A model generated the notes under the pieces. That model had not been told where the DNA came from. It worked only from the letters and a program-made list of their open reading frames with translations, and did no database searches. The position numbers were made by a program, and so were the translations under genes. Positions 1 to 7,476 of a stretch of 64,000 nt of DNA are shown here, piece after piece. Source of the DNA: Methanoprimaticola sp047501175 (GTDB lineage: Archaea; Thermoplasmatota; Thermoplasmata; Methanomassiliicoccales; Methanomethylophilaceae). The first letter of the stretch is position 1, and each line of letters begins with the position of its first letter. The DNA lies in the NCBI RefSeq assembly GCF_047501175.1, contig NZ_JBEQWH010000009.1:13718-77717 (forward strand), in the 5' to 3' direction.

Positions 1-813
1 CTGGAAAAGCTCCTCAGAAGGGCCATCATGGATGAACGCGGCCTGGGGAAGATGGACGTGAGGGTGGACGAGGACGCGATATCGTTCCTGTCCGACATGG
101 CCAACGGCGACGCCCGCGCCGCGCTGAACGCCCTGGAGCTGGGTGCCCTCACGACCTCCCCGGGCGAGGACGGCGCCATCGTCATCACCAAGGACATCGC
201 CGCGGAATGCATCCAGAGACGCGTCCTGAACTACGACAAGGACGGGGACAACCACTACGACACCGTGTCCGCATTCATCAAGAGCATGCGCGGGTCGGAC
301 CCGGATGCTGCCGTGTACTATCTCGCGAGGATGCTCTATGCGGGAGAGGATGTGAAGTTCATCGCACGCAGGATAATGATCTGTGCCGCAGAGGATGTAG
401 GGAATGCGGACCCACAGGCGCTGGTCGTGGCCGTCGCCGCGTCCGAGGCGGTCGAGCGCATAGGCATGCCGGAGTCCCAGATCATCCTGTCCCAGGCGGC
501 GTCGTATGTCGCCTGCGCCCCCAAGAGCAACTCCGCCTGCAAGGCGATATTCGATGCCATGGACTCCGTCAGGACGGAGCCGACCGGCGGGGTCCCCCTG
601 CATCTGAGGGACTCCCACTACTCCGGTGCGAAGGACCTCGGCAGAGGCGTGACATACAGATACCCGCATGACTACGGGAATCATTACGTAGAGCAACAGT
701 ACCTCCCCGATGAGCTGAAGGACAGGAGATTCTACGTACCGTCCGACAACGGATACGAGCGCGGGATCAGGATGTGGCTGGAGAGAATCGGGAAGTACTC
801 CAAGAAGGACTGA
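1..813 (+). CDS. rarA: RarA/MgsA-type AAA ATPase, C-terminal part
   Basis: Replication-associated recombination protein A, an AAA+ ATPase that acts at stalled replication forks. The reading frame is open through base 1, so the gene starts upstream and only the last 270 residues are here; the Walker motifs are outside the window. What is seen: a LLRRA..RGLG segment and a DARAALNALE block (about residues 36-46 of this piece), the conserved lid/sensor-2 region of the family, followed by the helical tetramerisation domain. It ends one base before the next gene's ATG, so the two are probably cotranscribed. The family assignment is strong; the role in this organism is by homology. Confidence 0.85.
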   Translation: MEKLLRRAIMDERGLGKMDVRVDEDAISFLSDMANGDARAALNALELGALTTSPGEDGAIVITKDIAAECIQRRVLNYDKDGDNHYDTVSAFIKSMRGSDPDAAVYYLARMLYAGEDVKFIARRIMICAAEDVGNADPQALVVAVAASEAVERIGMPESQIILSQAASYVACAPKSNSACKAIFDAMDSVRTEPTGGVPLHLRDSHYSGAKDLGRGVTYRYPHDYGNHYVEQQYLPDELKDRRFYVPSDNGYERGIRMWLERIGKYSKKD

Positions 814-814
814 G

Positions 815-2170
815 ATGAGCACGGCCGAAGCCACCAGGGACCTCAAGGTGATGCTGGGTGACCCGAAGAAGGCCATCCTGGCGATGTCGGGTCCGCTCAT
901 AGTCTCGTTCCTGGTGGTGCAGCTGAACAGTTTCGCCGACACCACATGGTGCTCCCTCCTGGGCGTGGCGCCCAACTCCGCCGTGTCGACGATCGCACCG
1001 ATATACTGGATAATCGCAGGGATAGGGACCGGACTGGGGGTGGGAGCGTCCACTGCCATAGCCAGGCATCTGGGCAGAGGGGAGAAGGACACCGCGGACA
1101 GCCTGGTGACCCAGACCATCGCCACCGGGGCGATCGTGTCCTTGATCGCCATCCCGATCATCTATGTCCTGATCGACCTCTCGATATCATTCATGGGCGC
1201 CGATGACGTCAGGGACCTCTGCAGGGAATACATAGACCCCATCGTGATCCTTGGGATGCCCATAATCATGAGCGAGGTCATGGCAGGGATACTAAGGGCG
1301 GAGGGCGCGGCCAGGAGGAGCACAGTCATGCTACTCGTCGCCGCCCTGCTGAACATCGCGCTGGACCCGATATTCATGTTCGGCCTGGACCTGGGCATAG
1401 CGGGCGCAGGCTGGGCCACGTCCATATCCGCACTAGTCTCGACGATGGTCGGACTGTGGTGGTTCGCAAGGGGGACCGTGTACCTGAACATGTCCTTCAA
1501 AGGGTTCAGGTTCAAGCCAGACCAGATCCGCGAAATCCTGTTCGTCGGCATCCCCAAGGCCACGGAGTCCTTCCTGATCAGCCTCATGTCCATGGTGCAG
1601 AGGATATTCGTCGTCCTCTGTGCGGGAACGGTCGGGGTCCTGCTCTACAACAGCCCGTGGAGGTTCGTATCGCTGGCACAGGTCGTGTCCCAGGCGACGG
1701 GCTCTGCGCTCATACCCATCGCATCCGCGGCATTGGGTCAGGACGATGTCGGAAGGGCGGCCGTCGCGAACAGGTACACGGTCAGGCTCACGATGGCGAT
1801 AATGGTCGTGATATCCGCACTGCTCTTCGTCTTCGCGGACTATGCGGTCATACCGTTCACGCTGTCGGAGTCCATGGCCGAGCTCCGTCCGATGCTCGCG
1901 CATGTCCTGAGGATATACGCCCTGGTGATACCGTTCATGGGATTGATCGACATCGGGTCATCGATACTGCAGTCCCTGCGCCTGGCCCAGATGTCCATGG
2001 TTCTCGCGTTCCTGAGGAACCTGTTCCTGGTCGTCATGCTGTTCTTCTCCTACACCGTATCGCTCGACGCGCTGTTCTACAGCGTCCTGGCAACCGAGGT
2101 GTTCGGGGGACTGTCGATGATCGCCGTCGCGGCGTATGAGTTCAAAAAGAAGACCCGGACGCCTGCCTGA
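815..2170 (+). CDS. MATE family efflux protein
   Basis: Multidrug and toxic compound extrusion family transporter, 451 residues, the usual length. It is a polytopic inner-membrane antiporter expected to export cationic compounds using a Na+ or H+ gradient. About twelve hydrophobic segments run through the protein in two similar halves. Recognisable family patterns include PLIVSFLVVQLNSFADT near the N-terminus (residues about 27-43) and the ALNIALDPIFMFG block (about residues 178-190) after helix 5. Start is the ATG at 815, one base after the rarA stop. The substrate cannot be told from sequence. Confidence 0.88.
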   Translation: MSTAEATRDLKVMLGDPKKAILAMSGPLIVSFLVVQLNSFADTTWCSLLGVAPNSAVSTIAPIYWIIAGIGTGLGVGASTAIARHLGRGEKDTADSLVTQTIATGAIVSLIAIPIIYVLIDLSISFMGADDVRDLCREYIDPIVILGMPIIMSEVMAGILRAEGAARRSTVMLLVAALLNIALDPIFMFGLDLGIAGAGWATSISALVSTMVGLWWFARGTVYLNMSFKGFRFKPDQIREILFVGIPKATESFLISLMSMVQRIFVVLCAGTVGVLLYNSPWRFVSLAQVVSQATGSALIPIASAALGQDDVGRAAVANRYTVRLTMAIMVVISALLFVFADYAVIPFTLSESMAELRPMLAHVLRIYALVIPFMGLIDIGSSILQSLRLAQMSMVLAFLRNLFLVVMLFFSYTVSLDALFYSVLATEVFGGLSMIAVAAYEFKKKTRTPA

Positions 2171-2221
2171 GAGGGGACATCCTAATATCCCCCCTCGGCA
2201 TTGCTCAGGACGGTTAGTCAG

Positions 2222-3238
2222 ATGAGCGGATGGACGTACGCCAAATCAGGAGTTAACATCGATCAGAAGTCAGAGGCGATCAAGGCTCTGGTGGACGAGG
2301 TCAGCTACAAGAGGACGGGACTGGGACAGATGGTCCGCATCCCCGGACTCTTCGCAAGCCTCATAGACTTCGGCGACAGGTACATCACCCTTGCCACCGA
2401 CGGGGTCGGTTCCAAGCTCATGATAGCGGAGGAGCTCGACAAATGGGACACGGTCGGAATCGACTGCATCGCCATGAACGTCAACGACACCATCTGCGTC
2501 AATTCGGAACCCACGTCGTTCGTGGACTACATCGCCATCGATAAGCCCAACCCCCGCATAACCGAGGAGATCGGTAAGGGACTCCAGAAAGGGGCCGAGC
2601 TGTCCGATATGGAGATCGTCGGGGGCGAGATCGCGGTCCTGCCCGAGATCATCAACGGAGTGGACCTGTCCGGCACCTGCATGGGATACGTCGAGAAGGA
2701 CAGGGTCATCACCGGGGAGAACTGCGCCGAAGGGGATCTCATCATCGGACTCGAGTCCTCCGGAGTGCACTCCAATGGGCTCACCCTATGCAGGAAGGTC
2801 CTCGAAGGCAACAACATCGCGCTCACGGACCATGTCCCCGGAGTAGACAAGACCGTCGGATTGGAACTCCTCACACCCACGGAGATCTATGTCAGACAGG
2901 TCCTGGACATCACCAGGAACCACGAGGTCCATGGACTCATAGACATCACCGGCGGCGGACTCAGGAACATCCTCAGGATGAGGAAAGGATTGAAGTACAT
3001 CATCTCCGACCCCATCAGGCCCGCGCCCATATTCACCGCGCTGCAGGAGATCGGCGAGATAACCACACAGGAGATCTACCAGACCCTCAACATGAGCATG
3101 GGATTCACCATCGTCGCACCCGCCGATGACGCCGAGGAGATCGTCAAGGAGAGCTCCAACGCCAAGATCGTCGGAAGGGTCGAGAAGGGGACCGGCGTCC
3201 TATTGGAACCGGACAACATCCTGTACGACCACTATTGA
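2222..3238 (+). CDS. purM: Phosphoribosylformylglycinamidine cyclo-ligase (AIR synthase)
   Basis: Fifth step of de novo purine synthesis: ATP-dependent ring closure of FGAM to AIR in the cytoplasm. The protein is 338 residues. The N-terminus YAKSGVNID matches the YAxAGVDI start of PurM. TDGVGSK (about residues 60-66) is the conserved ATP/Mg loop and DLSGTCMGYV lies mid-protein. I chose the ATG at 2222; an in-frame TTG at 2201 would add seven residues with no family counterpart. A compact hairpin follows the stop codon, so this is probably a single-gene unit. It is separated from the MATE gene by 51 bases. Confidence 0.93.
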   Translation: MSGWTYAKSGVNIDQKSEAIKALVDEVSYKRTGLGQMVRIPGLFASLIDFGDRYITLATDGVGSKLMIAEELDKWDTVGIDCIAMNVNDTICVNSEPTSFVDYIAIDKPNPRITEEIGKGLQKGAELSDMEIVGGEIAVLPEIINGVDLSGTCMGYVEKDRVITGENCAEGDLIIGLESSGVHSNGLTLCRKVLEGNNIALTDHVPGVDKTVGLELLTPTEIYVRQVLDITRNHEVHGLIDITGGGLRNILRMRKGLKYIISDPIRPAPIFTALQEIGEITTQEIYQTLNMSMGFTIVAPADDAEEIVKESSNAKIVGRVEKGTGVLLEPDNILYDHY

Positions 3239-3244
3239 TCACAA

Positions 3245-3260
3245 AGGGGCCTCGGCCCCT
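3245..3260 (+). terminator. Hairpin after purM
   Basis: Six-pair stem AGGGGC/GCCCCT with a CTCG loop, six bases after the purM stop and followed by a pyrimidine-rich stretch (gtatttctcc). It is probably a 3'-end structure or terminator. Confidence 0.6.
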
Positions 3261-3320
3261 GTATTTCTCCACAAGACCGGGGCCGGAAGGCGTTAGGAAA
3301 GGGACTGCGTCCCATGTTTG

Positions 3321-3944
3321 TCACTCGATCGAGTCCTTCCAGTCATCCGAGATGCTCTCATCGCAGCGGACATGCGCGGCCATGTTCTCGACGACATCGT
3401 AGGACCTTCTCACGGCCCTACCGTTCGCGGAGTATGTCGCGGCACGGTTACGGTCGATCCCGATGCTCTCCGCAACGGATTCGGCGTCTATGTTCGCTCC
3501 GAGGAAGACAAACTCCCATCCGATCCCCCTGCGTGCGGTGATCATCCTCTTCACCGCATCGTAGGTGTATTCCCTGCTGGAATTCTCCATGCCGTCGGTG
3601 ATGATCACGACCATGGTCTTGGACGGTCTCATGAAGTCCGCCATCCTCTTGTACTTCGCATCCACATCCACGAGCGTACGGCCCACCGCATCCAACAATG
3701 CGGTGCATCCGCGCGCATAATAGACCGATGACGTCAACGGCTCCACCTTGTTCAGATCCTCCCCGTTGCAGAGGACCTCATAACTGTCATCGAAGAGGAC
3801 GGTGGTCACCATCGCCTTTCCCGGCAGCCCCTTCTGCTTCTTCAGGAGGGAATTGTACCCTCCGATCGTGTCCTCCGCGAGAGCGTCCATACTTCCGCTG
3901 CGGTCGAGGATGAAGACGAGTTCTGTAACATCGTTGTCAGACAT
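3321..3944 (-). CDS. von Willebrand factor A domain protein
   Basis: Single vWA domain protein of 207 residues. The metal-ion-dependent adhesion site is intact: DRSGSM near the N-terminus (about residues 12-17) and VVIITDGMEN in the middle. There is no signal peptide, so it is probably cytoplasmic and binds a partner protein through Mg2+. Start is the ATG at 3944, which has GGAGG immediately upstream on this strand (about 3949-3953); a longer frame from 3980 would ignore that site. A TATA-like tatatataatg-type stretch lies near 4001-4010. It resembles the stand-alone TerY-like vWA proteins, but no tellurite-type partner genes are nearby, so the role is unknown. Confidence 0.8.
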   Translation of the reverse strand: MSDNDVTELVFILDRSGSMDALAEDTIGGYNSLLKKQKGLPGKAMVTTVLFDDSYEVLCNGEDLNKVEPLTSSVYYARGCTALLDAVGRTLVDVDAKYKRMADFMRPSKTMVVIITDGMENSSREYTYDAVKRMITARRGIGWEFVFLGANIDAESVAESIGIDRNRAATYSANGRAVRRSYDVVENMAAHVRCDESISDDWKDSIE

Positions 3945-4064
3945 GATCCCTCCTTGAAAGGATGCTGCGCAGACATCCAATCAATTGTCTGATTGCGTTT
4001 CATATATAATGTTTTCACCATAAAAACGATGAGAACGGATACGAATGTGTTGATTCGATACGAA

Positions 4065-4607
4065 TCAGATGAGATTCAGCCTTGCGCCGAGGGCACCGCA
4101 GACCGCGCCGAGGGCCGTGGCAGTCTCGAGGGAGAATCCCCCGGGCGTTATGTCCAGGTTGTATCTCGGGATCGACATGACGTTCTTGGGGACGCCGTGC
4201 GGACCGATGCCGAACAGGAGCGTTATGCTCTGTCCCCTCTCGACCATCCCGACGGTCTCCTCCAGGGAGACCTGCTTCTTGGGATCGGTCCTGCAGGTCG
4301 TGAGGATCACCTCGCCGAGCTGCGGCGGGAACCCCTTCCCGGGGTACGGGAAGCAATTGAAGCGTCCGGCCTCCGCCATCTCCATGAAGTTCTTGCCGTT
4401 GCCCCCGATGGTTGTCGTCCCTGCGACCCACTCGGCGATCTCCTTCGGCGTACGGGCGTTCTCCGGGATCGGGAAGCCGAAGAGCGCGAGTCCCATGTCA
4501 TAGGCCCTGGCCAAGTCTCCCGCGCGGGCGATGACGCGCCTGTGTGGTTCCCTGAAGTTCTGGTCGTAGGAATTGTAGAGCCCTATCGTGATCCTTCCGC
4601 GTCCCAT
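4065..4607 (-). CDS. DUF531 family archaeal protein
   Basis: A 180-residue protein matching the archaeal DUF531 family: the N-terminus ITIGLYNSYD, the LALFGFP block (about residues 41-47) and a glycine-rich C-terminal region with LLFGIGPHG. The family is widespread in Euryarchaeota and has a fold suggestive of RNA methyltransferase relatives; its biochemical role is not established. The ATG at 4607 is preceded by GGAGG (GCAGGAGGACGAGACG), which fixes the start. It overlaps the 3' end of the upstream 60-residue gene by 25 bases, so the two are likely translated from one message. Confidence 0.8.
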   Translation of the reverse strand: MGRGRITIGLYNSYDQNFREPHRRVIARAGDLARAYDMGLALFGFPIPENARTPKEIAEWVAGTTTIGGNGKNFMEMAEAGRFNCFPYPGKGFPPQLGEVILTTCRTDPKKQVSLEETVGMVERGQSITLLFGIGPHGVPKNVMSIPRYNLDITPGGFSLETATALGAVCGALGARLNLI

Positions 4608-4765
4608 CGTCTCGTCCTCCTGCGCCCCGCGATCGCATAACGGTCGCCGTCCATGAATATCTCGTACTCGGGATACTCGGACTGGAGACGGACCATCTCG
4701 GCCATCACCTGTGAAAGGGTCAGGTCGCAGGTCTTGATGTCTATGAAAACGCGATCCGGTTCCAT
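4583..4765 (-). CDS. Small hypothetical protein (60 aa)
   Basis: A 60-residue acidic-then-basic protein starting MEPDRVFIDIKTCDL. The pattern (FIDIKTCDLTL..., EYPEYEIFMDGD, a basic tail) looks like a real small conserved protein rather than chance, because the acidic N-terminal half does not look like frame noise. It sits directly upstream of DUF531 and overlaps it by 25 bases. It is the only gene in the window that ends in TAG (bases 4583-4585). I do not recognise a family. The basic C-terminal tail overlaps the downstream ribosome site. Confidence 0.55.
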   Translation of the reverse strand: MEPDRVFIDIKTCDLTLSQVMAEMVRLQSEYPEYEIFMDGDRYAIAGRRRTRRWDAEGSR

Positions 4766-4799
4766 GCGGAGCTCCTGAAAGTGTTATGGAAGAAAGTCA

Positions 4800-4875
4800 T
4801 GGTGCCGTGAGCCGGGCTCGAACCAGCGACTTCAAGATCTTCAGTCTTGCACTCTCCCAACTGAGTTACCACGGC
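4800..4875 (-). tRNA. tRNA-Phe (GAA)
   Basis: Full cloverleaf read on the minus strand: acceptor GCCGTGG pairs with TCACGGC, D arm ACTC..GAG, anticodon stem CAAGA/TCTTG with loop CTGAAGA (anticodon GAA), T arm with GGTTCGAGC, discriminator A, and an encoded CCA at 4800-4802. The body without CCA is 4803-4875, 73 bases. A TATA-like element (ccttataaac on this strand, about 4899-4908) sits at the right distance upstream. No intron is seen. Confidence 0.95.
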
Positions 4876-4914
4876 GTGAATCGCCCTTAAGGGCATCCTG
4901 TTTATAAGGTTTTT

Positions 4915-4943
4915 GAGAGGTCGGCACGGTCCGCCGACCTCTC
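4915..4943 (-). terminator. Hairpin after gyrA
   Basis: Perfect 11-pair stem (GAGAGGTCGGC / GCCGACCTCTC) around a 7-base loop, starting 4 bases past the gyrA stop. On the minus strand it is followed by an A-run rather than a U-run, so it may act as a 3'-end or processing hairpin instead of a classic U-tract terminator. It also lies just upstream of the tRNA-Phe TATA box. Confidence 0.55.
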
Positions 4944-4947
4944 GGGG

Positions 4948-7476
4948 TCATTCGTCACGTCCCTGACCGTCGTTCCCGGACGTTTCCGTGCCGGTTGCGG
5001 CCGGGACCGAGGCGGCCTCCGCCTCGATCTCCTCCTCCTGCTCCTCGGTCATGACCGGCTCCACCGCCACGACCTTGTCATTGTCGCGGAGGTCCATGAT
5101 CCTGACGCCCTTGGCGTTGCGCCCGGTCTCGCGGATCTCGTCGGTGTTCATGCGGATGATCTTCCCCGATGCGGAAGTTAGCATCAGCTGGTCCCCGACG
5201 TTGACCTTCCTGACGGAGACGACCTTCCCGTTCCTGTCGTCGGTCTTGATGGTGATGACACCCTTCCCTCCGCGACGCGTCTTGCGGTAGTCGTCCACGT
5301 CGGAGATCTTCCCGTATCCGTTCTCGGACACGGTCAGCAGACGGTCCCCGGGACGTACGACGGCCATCGACACGACGGAATCGCCGGCATTCAGGGTCAT
5401 ACCCTTCACACCCATCGTGTCCCTCCCCATGGCGCGGGCATCGCTCTCGTCGAACCTGACGGCGAGGCCGTCGGCGGACGCGATGATGATCTGCTCGTCG
5501 CCCTCGGTTATGGCGGTCTCGATGAGCTCGTCGCCCTCCTCCAGCTTGATCGCCTTGATGCCCCTGGCGCGGACGTTCCCGTACGCGGAGAGGGCGGTCT
5601 TCTTGATCAGTCCCCTGCGGGTGCAGAACACCAGGTACCTGTCGTCCGGGAATCCGGAGGCGCAGATCGTGTTGACGACCTTCTCGCCCTCCTCCAGGTC
5701 GGACAGCATGTTGACGATTGGCTTGCCCTTGGACTGCCTGCTCCCCTCGGGGATCCTGTAGCCCTTGAGCCAGTGCAGGCGTCCGTGGTTGGTGATGAAC
5801 ATCACGTAGTCGTGGGACGAGGTCACGAACATGGATGCGACGTGGTCTTCCTCCTTGGTCTGCATGGCCGTGAGGCCGACCCCGCCGCGGGACTGCGCAC
5901 GGTATGTGCTCAACGGGATCCTCTTGATGTAGTTGTCAGCCGAGATCGTGATGACGACCTGCTCCCTGGGGATGAGGTCCTCCTCGTCGGAATCTATCGC
6001 GTTGGGATCTATGACGGTCCTGCGGTCGTCCCCGTAGGTGTCCCTCATCTCGCTGAGCTCGGACTTGATGATGGCGAGGACCCTCTCCTCACGGGCGAGG
6101 ATGTCCTTCAGGTCGTCCATCGTGACGATGAGGTCCTCGTACTCCTGCCTGAGGGTGGTGATCTCCAGCCCGGTCAGCTTCTGGAGTCTCATGTCCAGGA
6201 TGGCCTTCGCCTGGTCGGAGTCGATGCCCAGGAGGCCCTGCAGCCCGAGGTTCGCCGACTCCGCGTCATCGGACGAGCGGATCAGCGCGATGGTCTCGTC
6301 CAGCATGTTCAGGGCCTTCATCAGCCCCTCCAGTATGTGGAAGCGCTTCTCGGCCTGGGCCAGGTCGTACTGGGTCCTCCGGGTGACCACGGTCTTCCTG
6401 TGGTCTATGTAGTGCCCGATGAGCGCCCTGAGGCTGAGGGTGGTCGGCTTGTTGTCCACCAGGGCGATGTTGATGATGCCGTACGTGACCTCCATGTTGG
6501 TCTTCTTGAACAGGTTCTCGAGGACCACGTTCGCGATCGCGTCGCGGTGGAGCTCGATGACTATGCGCATGCCGTGACGGTCGGACTCGTCGCGCAGGTC
6601 TGTTATGCCCTCGATGTCCTTGTTCTTGACGCGCTCGGCGATCTGCTCGATCAGCATGGACTTGTTGACCTGGTAGGGGATCTCGTCGACGATGATCCTC
6701 TCCTTGCCGTTGTCCATGTCCTCCACGTGCGTGTTGGAGCGGACCCTGAGCCTCCCGCGTCCGGTCTCGTATGCGGAGCGTATACCGGACAGCCCGTATA
6801 TCGTGCCCCCTGTGGGGAAGTCCGGGCCCTTGACGAACTGCATCAGGTCGTCCATCGTCGCATCGGGGTTGTCTATCTGGTACACGATTGCGTCGCACAC
6901 CTCGCGGAGGTTGTGCGGGGGCATCTTGGTGGCCATCCCGACGGCGATACCGTCGGAACCGTTGACGAGCAGGTTGGGGAACTTGGACGGGAGGACCGCG
7001 GGCTCCTTGAGGGACCCGTCGTAGTTGTCCACCATGTCCACGGTGTCCTTGTCCATGTCTGCCATCAGGTCGCTGGCCATCTTCGACAGCCTGGCCTCGG
7101 TGTAACGCATGGCCGCCGCCGAGTCCCCGTCCACCGAACCGAAGTTACCCTGACCGTCCACGAGCGAATACCTCAGGGAGAACGGCTGGGCCATCCTGAC
7201 CATCGCCTCGTACGCGGCGAAGTCGCCGTGGGGATGGTACTTTCCCAGGACCTCTCCGACCACGGTCGCGGACTTCTTGTGGGGACGGTTGTACTGGAGG
7301 CCGAGGTTGTTCATGGCGAACATGATCTTCCTGTGGACGGGCTTCAGACCGTCGCGGACATCAGGAAGGGCACGGCCGACGATGACGCTCATCGAATAGT
7401 CGATGTAGGAGCGCTGCATCTCCTTCTCGATCGGCTGGATTATGAGTTTCCTTTCTCCGTCCATGGTATCACACAT
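4948..7476 (-). CDS. gyrA: DNA gyrase subunit A
   Basis: Breakage-reunion subunit of bacterial-type DNA gyrase, 842 residues. The catalytic tyrosine is Y125 in AAMRYTEARL. The N-terminal block ALPDVRDGLKPVHRKI is typical. The C-terminal beta-pinwheel contains GyrA-box-like motifs QSRGGVG and TRRGGKG, which support wrapping and negative supercoiling rather than topo IV activity. It has an acidic C-terminal tail. In the helix-4 region HPHGDFAAYE, the position of E. coli Ser83 is Phe86 and Asp87 is Glu90. The ATG at 7476 overlaps the gyrB end by 8 bases; an ATG at 7464 (4 bases after the gyrB stop) is an equally possible start. Operon partner of gyrB. Confidence 0.97.
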   Translation of the reverse strand: MCDTMDGERKLIIQPIEKEMQRSYIDYSMSVIVGRALPDVRDGLKPVHRKIMFAMNNLGLQYNRPHKKSATVVGEVLGKYHPHGDFAAYEAMVRMAQPFSLRYSLVDGQGNFGSVDGDSAAAMRYTEARLSKMASDLMADMDKDTVDMVDNYDGSLKEPAVLPSKFPNLLVNGSDGIAVGMATKMPPHNLREVCDAIVYQIDNPDATMDDLMQFVKGPDFPTGGTIYGLSGIRSAYETGRGRLRVRSNTHVEDMDNGKERIIVDEIPYQVNKSMLIEQIAERVKNKDIEGITDLRDESDRHGMRIVIELHRDAIANVVLENLFKKTNMEVTYGIINIALVDNKPTTLSLRALIGHYIDHRKTVVTRRTQYDLAQAEKRFHILEGLMKALNMLDETIALIRSSDDAESANLGLQGLLGIDSDQAKAILDMRLQKLTGLEITTLRQEYEDLIVTMDDLKDILAREERVLAIIKSELSEMRDTYGDDRRTVIDPNAIDSDEEDLIPREQVVITISADNYIKRIPLSTYRAQSRGGVGLTAMQTKEEDHVASMFVTSSHDYVMFITNHGRLHWLKGYRIPEGSRQSKGKPIVNMLSDLEEGEKVVNTICASGFPDDRYLVFCTRRGLIKKTALSAYGNVRARGIKAIKLEEGDELIETAITEGDEQIIIASADGLAVRFDESDARAMGRDTMGVKGMTLNAGDSVVSMAVVRPGDRLLTVSENGYGKISDVDDYRKTRRGGKGVITIKTDDRNGKVVSVRKVNVGDQLMLTSASGKIIRMNTDEIRETGRNAKGVRIMDLRDNDKVVAVEPVMTEEQEEEIEAEAASVPAATGTETSGNDGQGRDE

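Noticed and set aside
4307..4501. Read-through of the TAG stop of the 60-aa gene as pyrrolysine
   Set aside because: The continuation is Arg/Ser-rich out-of-frame sequence within DUF531, without any homology; the TAG is more likely a true stop.
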